Counted from the stretch's first letter, positions 32,484 to 43,162 are shown. The stretch is 64,000 nucleotides of DNA from Thiohalomonas sp963783235 (GCA_963783235.1 CAWAMN010000002.1:1116001-1180000); one strand, 5' to 3'. Translations and numbers: made by a program. Notes: generated from the sequence alone by a model not told the origin.

Positions 32484-35400
32484 TCAGTATTCGCGCTGAT
32501 TCTTAGCGAGTTCAAACAGCTCCTCGGCCAATGCTTCGTCATCGCCGACCGCCGACTTGATGGCGTTCCACACTTCCCGCTCTTTGAAGCGGTTCCCACG
32601 CCAGCCCGCTTTTTTGACCCGGCGAATTTCGTCATCCACCGCCAGTGCCGCTGCCTCGGCAGGATCGGCGCAATCCTGTACCCCCTGTGCCGGTGAAATT
32701 CGTTCTTCCAGAATCTCAACGTCCTTCAGATGGTCATAGAGCGCCCGGCGTGCCCCGTTGTTAATGCTCGGTGGGTAATCTGGTGAACCCTTGGGGTTCT
32801 TGGTCTGGCGGGTCAGCTCTACGATCTTTTCCAGGTACTCTTTGTACCCCAAAGCCTGCTGCCGGCGCTGTTCGATAAGGGCGTCCAGCAGCTCCGACAT
32901 CTTCTCGTAGTACTTGGGGTTGACCGGCATCTCGTCGAGATGAGCTTGCGCACGTTGTTCTCGATGGTCTCGGCCATCGCCTCCGGGTTGCTGCGGATGC
33001 CGTCGGGCAGAGCTTCGTCGACGCGCTCGCCGCGCTCCACGATCAACTGCACCAGCGTCATATCGTCAAAGGCGGAGAGCTTTCTCGCTCTCCTCGGCGC
33101 GGATGTAGGTCGTCGAGCAGGTGCCGCATGGCCGGCTCGTAGCATCTTCAGGTCGATGTAGTCGCCGCTGGCCAGCTTCACCTCCTCGCGGACCTTTTCG
33201 AAATGTGCCACCTCCGCCTTGATCGCCTCGGACTGCGCTTCACTGTAGCCCGCCTCGCGCCATCTCGTTGGCCAGATTGGCATAGGCCCGCAGATACGAA
33301 GCCGACAGCTTGTAGAGCGCCAGGCGCTTCGGCTCGTTGTCCTTTAGCTGCGTCCGGGTCATCGCTCGGCTCCTGACGAAGAAGTAGCGCAGGTAGGCCG
33401 TCGCTGTCCACGGGGAGGCGCCACCGGCTCGCACAGCGCCTTGATCTGCCTCGCGCGCCTCCTCCAGCCGCTCCCGGCCCTGCTCCAGGCGATCTTTCAG
33501 CAGGCCTTCCACGTCCTCCTTGTCGTAAGCCGTCGAACGCCTCCCCGGTGTAATCCTTAATGGACGGCCTCCAGCGAGCTGGAACAGGTCCTTGTAGTCG
33601 ATGATGTAGCCGTATTCCTTGTCCTCAGCCGTCCAAACGGTTGACCCGGCAGATGGCCTGAAACAGGCCGTGGTCGCGCATCTGCTTGTCGATATACAGA
33701 TAGGTGGCCGGCGGTGCGTCGAAGCCGGTGAGCAGCTTGTCCACCACGATCAGTAGCTTCATCTGGCCCGGCTCTTCGATGAAGCGCTTCTTCACCTCCT
33801 GCTCGAACTCTCTCGACCTTGTCATGGCGGTGTCTTCCGGCTCGTCGAAATGGGCCGCCAGCATCTTCCGGTAGATGTCGTACTGGCGCAGCTTCTCGGT
33901 CAGGCCCTCGCCGGAATCCTCGCCCTTGATGTCCGCAGCGTGCGGCACGTAGGAGGTCACGATGGCGCACTTGCCCGCCAGGTCGGTCTGCTGGAACAAC
34001 TCGAAGAACCTGCAGGCCGCGTAGATGCTGCCGAGACCAGCATGGCGTTGCCGTGCCCGCTCTTGCAGCCGGTCGCGCAGTTGCCATATCCATCAGGATG
34101 TCGGCGACGATCTTCTCCAGGCGGTCGCGCGGTGCTCAGCACCTTCTGCATCGTGCCCCAGCGCTGCTTGAGTTGGGCCTTGGCGAGATCGGTGAGTCCC
34201 TGGGTCTTCACCTCGAACCACTGGTCGATCTTCGCCTGCGGAGGTGAGCTGCTGGTCGATGTCCCGCGCCTCGTAGCGCAGATCGAGCACCACCCCATCG
34301 CGCACCGCCTCGTCGAATTTGTAGGTGTGGATGTAGGGCCCGAAAATCTCGATGCTCTTGCGCTTGTCGCTTCTTGAGCAGCGGCGTGCCGGTGAAGCCG
34401 ATGAACATCGCGTCGGGCAGTAGCGCCTTCATCGCCTCGTGCAGCTTGCCCGACTGGGTGCGGTGGCACTCATCCACAAAGACGAAAAGCTCGCCCTTGG
34501 CCCTGAAACCCGGGGGCAGGCTCTTTTTGATCTCGTCGACGTAGCTTTCCACGTCCTGATCGCTCGCGTGCTCGGTGCGACCGAATTTGTGGATCAGCGA
34601 GCAGATCAGCCAATGTTCGGAATCGCATTCAGCACAGCGACCAGGTCGGCGCCGCTCTCGTGACGGTAGATATCCTCGTTGACGCCGTTGAATACCTTCT
34701 CGATCTGCTCATCCAGTTCCGTGCGGTCGGTGATCATAGTACCCGCGCGTCTTTCAACGTTCTCCCGGATCCATTTGGCCAGCCAGACCATGGTCAAGGC
34801 ACTTGCCGCTGCCTTGCGTGTGCCAAATGATGCCGCCCTCGCGCCGGCACACGTGCTCCTGCGCGGCCCGCACGCCGAAGTACTGGTTGTGCCGGCAGGT
34901 TTTCTTGGTCCCCGCGTCGAAGACGACGAAATCGTGGATGACCTCCAGCAGGCGCTTCTTGCTGCATACCTGACCCAGCTCCCGCAGCAGCGGATCATCG
35001 CCTAGCGAACCGCTGGATTGCCCAACGTCGCTGGCCTCCTCCCTCCACTGCAGCCAATACTTCTCTGGCGTCTGGATAACCCCGTAGCGCAGGCCCTCGG
35101 TGTCGTTGCCGGCCATCACTAGCTGCACGGTGGTAAAGAACGGCTCGATATATTCCTTCTTTTGGCTGTCCAGATTCTGGCGGATGCCCTCGAGTGACGG
35201 AAACGGTCGAGCGCTTCAGCTCCAGTACCCCGAGGGCGATGCCGTTGACGTAGAGTACCACGTCGGGTCGTTTGGTGTGGACACCGCGTACCGTCACCTC
35301 CTCGGCGAGGGCGAAATCGTTGTTCTCCGGGTTCTTCCAGTCAATCAGCCAGACCGTTTCGGTCTGTTCCCCAACGGAAGGCTTAACCTTCAACCCGTAG

Positions 35401-35669
35401 CGCAACAGGCCGTAAACCTCCCGGTTGGCGTCGTACAGGCTCTTGCTCCCGCCCAGGGCTGCCGCCTTGTCCAGCCGGTGCAGGGCCCGGGTGATGAGCT
35501 TCTCCTCTACACCCCGGCGGCGCAGCCAATCAGTCAGAAGGCTCTGCTCGATATGGCTGTTTTCCTCCCGCTCCTGCCAACGGCCCAGATAGGCGTAATC
35601 GAGTGCATCACGGAAGAAGCAGACGACTTCCCGCTGGGTTACCTTTTCTCTCTCACCGACCCTGGACAT
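32484..35669 (-). pseudogene. hsdR: type I restriction endonuclease subunit HsdR, many frameshifts
   Basis: Reading all frames gives a full-length HsdR of about 1,050 residues: nuclease domain (RPDVVLYVNGIALGVLELKRS), Walker A (IIWHTQGSGK), DECH box (VFVDECHRTQSGKLHEAMK), motif III (GFTGTPLL), IVVDKLLTGFDAPP, AICRVNRLDG, and the C-terminal NPKYYEKMSELLDALIEQRR. The frame changes at about 18 places between 35.2 and 32.9 kb. In at least 16 the repair is removal of one base (for example near 35192, 34800, 34369, 34239, 34130, 34084, 33627, 33578, 33559, 33528, 33449, 33257, 33142, 33108). As written it cannot be translated. The conserved residues are otherwise intact. Confidence 0.88.
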
Positions 35670-35715
35670 CCTTATTCCTCTCCGTCACCAACGCGAAAAG
35701 CGCCTCAGACTACCT

Positions 35716-37539
35716 TTAGCTTGCCTGCTCATACTCCCCGCCTTCCATGACTTGGCTCACCGGCTTGCCCATGGCCCTTTCGATCAGGCCGCTCAAGCGT
35801 CGACGGCGATCCTCAATGAAATCATTGAACCGGTCGGCGCGCAGCAACTGCGGCGACACGGCATGGCTGAGCAACAGCTCATCCATTTCCTCGTCGCTCA
35901 ATCCCACCTGTTTCTCGTTCTGGATTCTCGGCAAGTAGCAGGAAGGGGCATTCCCGCCGATCTTCCGGTTGGCTTTGTACGAGATCGGTGTCTTGTTCAG
36001 AATGCTGTCATAATGCTCCCTCGGGATTCCCTCTTTTTCACACCAGTCACGGGGGAAGATGTGGTGGATATCCAGCGCGACCTCGTCGGCGTCCAGTTCC
36101 TGGATGGAAGCCTTCCAGAACCAATCCTTGGCCCCTTCACGAAGCACCAAAACATTGATCGCCTTGTAGGCGGCACTGAGGCGGGAGCGCAGGGTATCGA
36201 AGCGGTCCGGCTGGAAGGTGGCGTCGCGCACGGTACGCGGCAGCGCCTCGTCATCCTCGAACCAGCGCAGCAGCTCCTCATAGTCATTGGCCATGCGGGT
36301 CTCCACTGCGCCGCCGTAGAGTTCCCCCAGTACCCCGGACCAGAACCAGCGGGCTAGTTTGTCGTGGATCTTCGGCTCCAGCCAGCGATCACCCAGACGG
36401 GCGAGCACAGCCGCCAAGGGCACCAGCTGGGTGCTGTAAGGCAGCTCGCGGCGGCTGTAGAAGCACTCTTTTTTGAGAAAGCGCCCGGCAAGACGGAATC
36501 CCTGCTCGACTTCATCCGCCCACTTCTGCCATGCGCTCAGCGGCAGCCGCAGTACATCGGCGCGCTTGGCGCTGACGGGCCGCACCTGCTTCCCCGTTTT
36601 TCCCCCATCGATATCGGCCAGCTTCTCCTCGTGAGTATGGAGCAATGTAACTGCCTGCAGAAACTCGGGCGCTTCGGTCCCTTTCAGCAGCGAATCCTCC
36701 CCCAGCCGCTGCTGCCGTGACTCCACATTGCGGACCCGCGAACCATACCAGTCGTCCCGCAGGTTGTACCCGTCCGCCGCGTAGCTTGCCGTTATCAACT
36801 CAAACACGGACAACTGCACGCCCCCGGTGTTGACCTTCTCGAACACCAGGCAGACCGCCTCCTTGGTGGTCTCCTTTTTCAGCTGGATAACAGGCAGCTG
36901 GTACGTGCGGAACGGAGTGAGGATCTCGTTGCGAAAAGCCATATACAGTTTGAAACTGTCGGGCGTGACTTCATAGAGGGTGCTTTCCCACTCGTCCGAA
37001 CTCATCACCTGATCGCACGGAAAGTGGAGCTGCTCGCACTCCAGCTCACGCGTGGACAGGTCCAGCTTCACATCCCGGCCGAAATTGCTGCGCAGTTGCC
37101 GATTCTCGTCCACGGCGATTACGGCGCTTTCCAGATCGTGAGGTGCCTCCACCGCTTGGCGGATATCGAAGTAGTAGTGCCGTTGAATCCGCTTGCCCTT
37201 GGCCGTGCGCGTGCGCACTGGGTCTGTCAGGGAGAGCGCCTGGGTGAGCGTGGTCAGTCGCTGCTGGCCGTCCAGGATGAGCTTCTCCGGCTCCACATCC
37301 CGAGCCAGCTTTTCCTCAAGCCCCTCTACCGGCCGGGTCTGAAAACGGACCTCCCCCCCGGTCTCCAGCAGCATCACCGCCCCGACCGGGAACGAGCGCG
37401 CGATACTCACCAGCAGGTCCCGAATGTGGTCGTCATCCCAGACCCACCCGCGCTGAAAGTCGGGAAGCTAAATTTTGCCTTCCTGAATCTCTCTCAAGAT
37501 ATCGCTCAGGGAGGCCTTCGTACTATCGAACGTGGTCAT
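35716..37539 (-). pseudogene. DUF262/HNH (GmrSD-like) nuclease with in-frame amber codon
   Basis: From ATG 37539 (GGAGG upstream) the frame reads 23 codons, meets TAG at 37468-37470, and then continues without another stop for 584 codons. The part after the stop contains the DUF262 motifs LPDFQRGWVW and ILDGQQRLTTLTQAL, and a C-terminal HNH/DUF1524-type site LDIHHIFPRDWC. Family members usually have Gln before LPDFQR, so CAG to TAG is likely. A start at GTG 37410 would lose LPDFQR. Position between kwaB and hsdR points to a type IV or accessory defence nuclease, inactive if the stop is real. Confidence 0.82.
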
Positions 37540-37615
37540 CCATTCCTCCGCATTTCTCCGTTCCTAATGTCGAACAAAACGATGTAGCCAAGCCTTCCCG
37601 GCCACGTGTTTGCCG

Positions 37616-38497
37616 TTAATCCGCCTCACGCTTCGAATTGGTCTCATAGAGGGTGTCCGTGATGGCCCCACGGAATATCTCCTCGTTCAGGTATTGCAGC
37701 AACCGTTTGGCCTCCGCTTTGTCTGCGGGGAAAACGATCTGGTTCTCTTCAACAACGATTTCGACTTCATAGCCTTGGGAGTGGTCGGCGATCTGTTGTG
37801 CGGTGTAGGTATCGAGGATCCCGGAGTCCCGAAGCATGGCGAAGCGCTTGCGGAACCACTGATTGGCACGGACCGCCAGCGCATCCGGGTCTTCCGGGGC
37901 GAGCAGGTCGTGGTCGAGTACCTCCCGGATATCCTGTTCCGAGGCCTCCTCATAGAACTCGGCCAGCGGCAGGAAGGTGTTGGTGGTTCTGAACTTGTGG
38001 AACAAAAGGGTTCGGTCGGCGGGGCGATAGACTGCACTCAGTTTGACATCAAGAGTCAGCCCTGGGCGCTCAGCGGTCTCGTACGTGTCGCCGGGCATGA
38101 ACAGGAAGCGCCCGGGCTTGATCACGTGGGAGCGGCTGAAGTTCTGGAACAACACCAGTTCCCGCCCCTCCTCATCCCGACAGAAAGCGGCAAGCCCCTT
38201 CACCGATTCGAGTGCATCCTCGTGCTCGCCGATGGAATCGAGGTCGACCGCGCTTTGGCTGTCTTCCCCTGCGAGCCCTTCGGGCAGGTCGTAGTTGTCC
38301 AGCCGGAACCGTTCATGGGCCTCGGGGTTGTAACCCGCGTCGAACGGCACCTCGTCGATGTCGCCGGTAAACGCCTGGAGCTGCTCGTCCCAACTCTGCG
38401 CCAGCGTGGCCTGAAGCGCCTGGTGCAGCGGTATTCGGTACAACTCGAATTCAGCCGATGATTTTACGATTGCCCCAAGCTGGAAGTTGCCAAGCAT
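37616..38497 (-). CDS. kwaB: Kiwa defence protein KwaB (DUF4868)
   Basis: A 293-residue soluble protein resembling the DUF4868/KwaB family: a central segment VYRPADRTLLFHKFRTTN, and a C-terminal part ending KRLLQYLNEEIFRGAITDTL followed by SKR, the family-typical end. KwaB is the DNA-binding effector partner of the membrane protein KwaA in the Kiwa anti-phage system. It begins 2 bp after the kwaA stop. Assignment rests on pattern recognition of both partners together; each alone would be less certain. Confidence 0.75.
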   Translation of the reverse strand: MLGNFQLGAIVKSSAEFELYRIPLHQALQATLAQSWDEQLQAFTGDIDEVPFDAGYNPEAHERFRLDNYDLPEGLAGEDSQSAVDLDSIGEHEDALESVKGLAAFCRDEEGRELVLFQNFSRSHVIKPGRFLFMPGDTYETAERPGLTLDVKLSAVYRPADRTLLFHKFRTTNTFLPLAEFYEEASEQDIREVLDHDLLAPEDPDALAVRANQWFRKRFAMLRDSGILDTYTAQQIADHSQGYEVEIVVEENQIVFPADKAEAKRLLQYLNEEIFRGAITDTLYETNSKREAD

Positions 38498-38499
38498 CC

Positions 38500-39024
38500 C
38501 TACTCCTCAATATGCAGATAGATGTTGTGCGCAAGCCGAACGGTCTCGACCTCACCGGGCCGATGCAGCTCGGCCCGGCTGATAAGCAGTTGCGGCACCC
38601 CTTCGCCGTTCTTGACGTTGTAAAAATGGTACCCGAGCAGGCCCATGACCGGGTTGAAGTGCAGTGTGCCGGAATGGACCACGACGAGGAAGATGATGGT
38701 AAGGATGTACGTTCCGGTGAGCCAGTCACCGGCGAACGTCATCTTCTCGGAAGCGACGAAAGGCAGCAGGTAGGCGAGCAGAAAGGCAAGAACCTCCTTG
38801 TCGGTTCCTTCGAACTGGGTGATTCGGAACGTATGCTTCTGTGCATTCCGCGCCGCATAGGCCAGCAGGCCCCAGCAGATCAGCACGAGCAAGAGGGCTA
38901 CCACGAGCCATGGGAGCCACGCCGTCCAACTCTCTCCGTGGGAGATCTTGTTGACCGCCACCGCCCCGAGGATCGGCGATAGAGAGGTTCCGACGAGAAG
39001 GAACTTGGCGAGGCGGTTCAGCAT
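38500..39024 (-). CDS. kwaA: Kiwa defence membrane protein KwaA
   Basis: A 174-residue protein with four hydrophobic segments (near residues 5-25, 38-58, 80-98 and 105-125) and a soluble C-terminal tail beginning FNPVMGLLGYHFYNVKNGEG and reading on to PQLLISRAELHR, the KwaA-like region. KwaA senses phage attachment at the membrane and works with KwaB. Its ATG overlaps the end of hsdS by 7 bp, so Kiwa is built into the restriction operon. Confidence 0.75.
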   Translation of the reverse strand: MLNRLAKFLLVGTSLSPILGAVAVNKISHGESWTAWLPWLVVALLLVLICWGLLAYAARNAQKHTFRITQFEGTDKEVLAFLLAYLLPFVASEKMTFAGDWLTGTYILTIIFLVVVHSGTLHFNPVMGLLGYHFYNVKNGEGVPQLLISRAELHRPGEVETVRLAHNIYLHIEE

Positions 39025-40364
39025 GGCGAGACCACATCCCGTTTTGCGCGTTCAACCAAGCGAACCCTACCCGTGAGGAGTTGCTGCATCATGCCCTGTT
39101 TGAGGGCGCGGGTCTTTTCGCGGCGCTGTTCGAGGGCGATGATTTCGGCGTCGATGTCGGAGAGAACGGTCGCGATGGCCGTTTGTTCGGCTTCACTCGG
39201 CAGCGGAAACGAGACTGCCAATAGGGCCCTTTTCGACAAATTATATCGGGTTGCCCCTTGAGCAAGCGATTTCAGAAGTTCACGTCCTTCCTGACTTCTG
39301 AAGTAGTAAGCCAAGTACAAGCCACTTACGGTGCCACCCTCGCGCGGCCTAAACCCGAAGCAAAAACTGTTTAAATAGGTGTCCCGAACGTCTTCGAGCA
39401 AAATCGCGCACATTCCAACCTCTTCCGGAGTTTCCGAAGAGCCGTTAAAAAACAGGTCACCCTGTTGAACGCGATTCTGGGCTTCACTTTCACTCACCAC
39501 GACGGAATCAAACGCTTTAGTGTCGATTTCCGTGTTCGTCATGACGTTTAAGAAAGTTATGTATCGAGCCTCGCCGTGGCCGAAGTGAGTCTTGGTTTTT
39601 CCGGTGAGACCGCCAAAGGTCGAACCTAAATCGCCCAGCCGTTTGGTCTCCCACTCACCCCTGAACCCCGGTAGGCGGGTTTTACCGGTAAGCAGTTGCT
39701 GCATGGCGGCCTGTTTGATAGCCCTTTTTTTGGCGACCAGCTTGTCCAGCAACCCGAGCAGCCCGTCCACATCCGACAGCGCTTCGGCAATGGCGTGTTG
39801 CTCTTCAACGGGAGGCACTGGAATCTTCAAGGCCTTAAAGACAGGCATGTAGATAGTGTTGTGGATACTCCCGGCCATGAGTCGCTGCCACGTGCGACGC
39901 ATACTTCTAAGTAGATAAACAAGAAACCGGTTGTGAAGCTCGGGACCACAAACGTAGTTCGCGAAATCCTGGCTGGTTGCCATTGAACGACTAAGAATCG
40001 TGGCTTTACCGACGGTTGCAGTCCGTGAAAATACGACGGTGCCCTCAGGCAACAGCCGTGCCGAAGAGTTATTCAACCCCTCTTCGGATATTGTCTGGGA
40101 AGTCTTCGTGATTGTTTTTCCATCAAGCGATTCGGTATCGTGCAAGGAGACCCACGGCACATCGCCAGCCCAGTAAGAAGGAATTCTCTTGCTTGGAGTG
40201 TGACCGCTTTCCAAACGGGCAATAGTAGCGATTGCTGTAGACTCCCAGTCTTTTGGGATTACCCCAACGTCAGTGCGTTTGTATCCCTGCGGAACATCTT
40301 GCTCTCTGGCACCAACGTCATACCCCACCGACGCATCCCGGACCGCCATCCCCTCCCCGCTCAT
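39018..40364 (-). CDS. hsdS: type I restriction specificity subunit HsdS
   Basis: A 448-residue protein with two target-recognition domains and two conserved helical spacers. The first TRD begins near VGVIPKDWESTAI and the second near LPGFRGEWETKRLGDLGSTF. The repeated helices AIKQAAMQQLLTGKTRLPG and ALKQGMMQQLLTGRVRL are direct counterparts. The start ATG at 40364 overlaps the hsdM stop (ATGA); the frame reaching 40547 lies within hsdM. It is complete and looks functional. Confidence 0.93.
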   Translation of the reverse strand: MSGEGMAVRDASVGYDVGAREQDVPQGYKRTDVGVIPKDWESTAIATIARLESGHTPSKRIPSYWAGDVPWVSLHDTESLDGKTITKTSQTISEEGLNNSSARLLPEGTVVFSRTATVGKATILSRSMATSQDFANYVCGPELHNRFLVYLLRSMRRTWQRLMAGSIHNTIYMPVFKALKIPVPPVEEQHAIAEALSDVDGLLGLLDKLVAKKRAIKQAAMQQLLTGKTRLPGFRGEWETKRLGDLGSTFGGLTGKTKTHFGHGEARYITFLNVMTNTEIDTKAFDSVVVSESEAQNRVQQGDLFFNGSSETPEEVGMCAILLEDVRDTYLNSFCFGFRPREGGTVSGLYLAYYFRSQEGRELLKSLAQGATRYNLSKRALLAVSFPLPSEAEQTAIATVLSDIDAEIIALEQRREKTRALKQGMMQQLLTGRVRLVERAKRDVVSPC

Positions 40365-42814
40365 GACCACGCCACCCCCATGTCCCTCAGGTGGGCCTCC
40401 ACCTTCTCGCTGAAGGCGGCCAGCTCCTTCTCTAGCTCCGGGAGGGGCACAACGTAGCGCTCCTCCAGCTCCTTTACGCGGCTCGCCAACCGTTGCGTCA
40501 GTCCCTGAACCTCGCCGTTGATGGCCGCCTCTATCGCCGCGAACCACTTCTCCTCCACGGCGACCGTCTTGATCTCGTCCTCGTCCAGCTTCGGGTACTG
40601 TGCGAGCACCTTCTTGTCCAGCGCGGTCCGTGCCTCCTTAACCGCCTTGGCCGCCTTCACTTCGGCCTCCATGAGTTCCAGGCAGCGGGTCAGCGCTTCG
40701 CGCTCTTCGTCGCCCTCGGGGTCTTTTTTCAGCTCCTTGAGGCGTTCCTTGATGCCGCCCTTGGTGACCTTGCCTTTGTCGTTGGTGGCGTCGGCGAGCA
40801 GGCCCTCCTCGCCGGTGTGCTCTTCGATGTACTCCTCCAATTCGCGGTCCGCCGTCTCCTGCCTGGCCTGGAGCTCTTCTATCGCTGCCTGCTCCTCGGC
40901 GAAATAGCGCGCGACGATGAGGGCGGGCGGGATGAGGTCCATCTTGTATTTCTTGCGGCTGATGGTGAGGTCCGGGATCTCCTTGATGTTGCGGGTCTTG
41001 TCCTCGATCACCGCACGGGGCGCGGCGGCTTCGAGCCAGCCGTCGGCGGCGATGAGGTAGACGTCGTCCTGCATGGAATCGTGCCAGTAGTCCATGAGGC
41101 GCTGGTAGACGGCGTAGCGGTCCAGGAGGGGGATGTCGGCGAATCGCTCCAGCAGGTCTTCCGATAGGGCGTGGATGACCTTTTTCGGGATATCGTCGAC
41201 CTCGAGGCCTTTCAGCCGCTCGATATGGGCCTGCTGCCAGTGCCGGGTCCTTTGGCGGACGCTGTCGGCGTAGGCGGTGAATTCGGGGTGTTTCAGGATC
41301 GCGGCCTTTACCTCATGGCTTTCCACCTTCGGCTCGCAGTAGTCCGAGGTGGCGCTGTTTTGGAAGAGCACATCGCGCAGCGAGGGGAAGACGGTCCAGT
41401 AGGCCTCCAGGGCGTCGATGTCCCGCTTGGGGATACCGCCGGTCATGTGGGCGCGGAGGTCGTGAAGGTCCTCCGGTTCCGAGGCATCGATGTAGCGCGG
41501 GATGTTGAGGTTGTAGTCGTTAGCCTCGCTGGCGATCTCGGCGAGCGGCACCATGCGCGAGTAGCGCGGCACCACGGCCTGGCGGGTGAAGACGTCGACG
41601 ATCTTGTGGATGTCGCGGGAGCGCAGCCGGTTCTTGTTGCCGTCCTTCACGAAGTCGCGGCTGGCGTCGATCATGAAGATGCCTTTGCGACTGGCGGCGT
41701 GCTCCTTGTCGATGACTATGATACAGGCGGGGATACCGGTGCCGTAGAAGAGGTTGGCCGGCAGACCGATGATGCCCTTGATGAGCCCGCGCCGGATGAG
41801 TTCCCGGCGGATGTCCGCCTCCTTGTGACCGCGGAAGAGGACGCCGTGGGGGAGGATGATGGCGCCCTTGCCGTTGCTCTTGAGGGATTTGATCAGGTGC
41901 AGCAGAAAGGCGAAGTCACCGTTCTTGACCGGCGGAATGCCGTATTCGAAGCGCTCGAATTCGTCGTGTTCCGGATTCAGGCCGCTGGTCCAGGACTTGG
42001 CGGAGAACGGCGGATTGGCCACGGCAAAGTCGAAGGTTTTCAGGCCCTGTTTGACATCCCAGCGGTAGGGGGACGAGAGGGTGTTGCCCTTCCAGATTTC
42101 GGCGGTAGTGTGATTGTGGAGGATCATGTTCATCCGGGCCAGCGCCCAAGTGGCGTTGTCCATCTCCTGGCCGTAAATCGCAATACTGCCAGTGTTGGCT
42201 TCGTCAGCAGCCTTGATAAGCAGCGAGCCGGAACCGCAAGTGGGGTCGTAGACCGTGGGCTCGTCCAGCTCACCGGCATTTTCGATCCCAATCACCTGCG
42301 CCATGATGCGGGAGACCTCCGCCGGGGTGTAGAACTGTCCCTTGCTCTTGCCCGACTCGGTGGCGAAGTGGCGCATCAGGTATTCGTAGGCGTCGCCCAG
42401 CAGGTCGTCGCCCTCGGCCCGATTGGCGCGAAAGTCCAACTTCTCGAAGATGGCGACCAGTCGCGAGAGCCGGTCCTGCATCTCCTTGCCGGTGCCCAGC
42501 TTGGTGTCATCGTTGAAGTCCGCCTGGTCGATGACGCCTTTCAGATCGTTGGCCTCGGCAATCTTGCCGATGATCTGGGTGTTGATCTTGTCGCCGATCT
42601 CCTTATCACCCTTGAGCTTGACCATGTCGGCAAAGCTCGCGCCCTTGGGCACGGCGATAAGGGAGTTGCGGTCGCTCGCGGCCTTGTCGGAGACGTACTT
42701 CACGAATAGCAGGGTGAGCACATAATCCTTGTACTGGGAGGCATCCATGCCACCGCGAAGCTCATCGCAGGACTGCCAGAGGGAGGTATAGAGCTGGGAT
42801 TTTTTCAAAGCCAC
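40361..42814 (-). CDS. hsdM: type I restriction DNA methyltransferase HsdM
   Basis: An 817-residue N6-adenine methyltransferase. The N-terminal HsdM helical domain starts SQLYTSLWQSCDELRGGMD; then come the SAM motif TVYDPTCGSGSLLIKAADEA and the catalytic motif FAVANPPFS, with FYTPAEVSRIMAQVIG before it. It is longer than a standard HsdM (about 500): the C-terminal 300 residues are charged, coiled-coil-like and end in an inhibitory-looking helical tail. It starts 92 bp after the XRE gene and overlaps hsdS. Confidence 0.95.
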   Translation of the reverse strand: MALKKSQLYTSLWQSCDELRGGMDASQYKDYVLTLLFVKYVSDKAASDRNSLIAVPKGASFADMVKLKGDKEIGDKINTQIIGKIAEANDLKGVIDQADFNDDTKLGTGKEMQDRLSRLVAIFEKLDFRANRAEGDDLLGDAYEYLMRHFATESGKSKGQFYTPAEVSRIMAQVIGIENAGELDEPTVYDPTCGSGSLLIKAADEANTGSIAIYGQEMDNATWALARMNMILHNHTTAEIWKGNTLSSPYRWDVKQGLKTFDFAVANPPFSAKSWTSGLNPEHDEFERFEYGIPPVKNGDFAFLLHLIKSLKSNGKGAIILPHGVLFRGHKEADIRRELIRRGLIKGIIGLPANLFYGTGIPACIIVIDKEHAASRKGIFMIDASRDFVKDGNKNRLRSRDIHKIVDVFTRQAVVPRYSRMVPLAEIASEANDYNLNIPRYIDASEPEDLHDLRAHMTGGIPKRDIDALEAYWTVFPSLRDVLFQNSATSDYCEPKVESHEVKAAILKHPEFTAYADSVRQRTRHWQQAHIERLKGLEVDDIPKKVIHALSEDLLERFADIPLLDRYAVYQRLMDYWHDSMQDDVYLIAADGWLEAAAPRAVIEDKTRNIKEIPDLTISRKKYKMDLIPPALIVARYFAEEQAAIEELQARQETADRELEEYIEEHTGEEGLLADATNDKGKVTKGGIKERLKELKKDPEGDEEREALTRCLELMEAEVKAAKAVKEARTALDKKVLAQYPKLDEDEIKTVAVEEKWFAAIEAAINGEVQGLTQRLASRVKELEERYVVPLPELEKELAAFSEKVEAHLRDMGVAWS

Positions 42815-42906
42815 GGTGATTTAGTACCTGATAACGCTTGTGCTTGTCGGAAACACGGACGAATGGGGATCGCTCTTCTCAGTGCTCACATGCGAAAAAG
42901 AACGCG

Positions 42907-43158
42907 TCAGTTGGTCTCGTCCTTTACAGAGATCTGATCATTAGGTACGAACTCGACCAGTTCCTCAATTTGGCAACCGAAGTAAGCGCAAAGCTTGTCC
43001 AAGTGTTCGGTGCTTGTGCTGAACCCGCGCCGATTGATCATCTTCGACAACGTGACGCGATGGATCCCCGCCCCCTCAGCCACTTCGGCAATCGTGACTC
43101 TTCGCCCCTCCTCGAACTCCTTTTTGGCGATTAGCTCTTTTATTTTGAAGCGAAGCAT
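42907..43158 (-). CDS. XRE-family regulator, probable control protein of the island
   Basis: An 83-residue Cro/CI-type HTH protein (VTIAEVAEGAGIHRVTLSKM) with a short tail rich in acidic residues. It reads in the same direction as hsdM and lies just before it, so it may act like a controller of the restriction operon, and it also faces the xis/int genes. The ATG at 43158 has no clear ribosome site; a weak upstream TTG at 43209 is possible. Three similar palindromes lie upstream. Confidence 0.8.
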   Translation of the reverse strand: MLRFKIKELIAKKEFEEGRRVTIAEVAEGAGIHRVTLSKMINRRGFSTSTEHLDKLCAYFGCQIEELVEFVPNDQISVKDETN

Positions 43159-43162
43159 ATCG

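Noticed and set aside
33557..34093. A separate gene on the reverse strand inside hsdR
   Set aside because: It is one of the shifted frames; only short parts of it match HsdR and the rest is out of register.
41171..42709. A 512-residue open frame antisense to hsdM
   Set aside because: Same reason: a shadow of a long GC-rich gene with no motifs.
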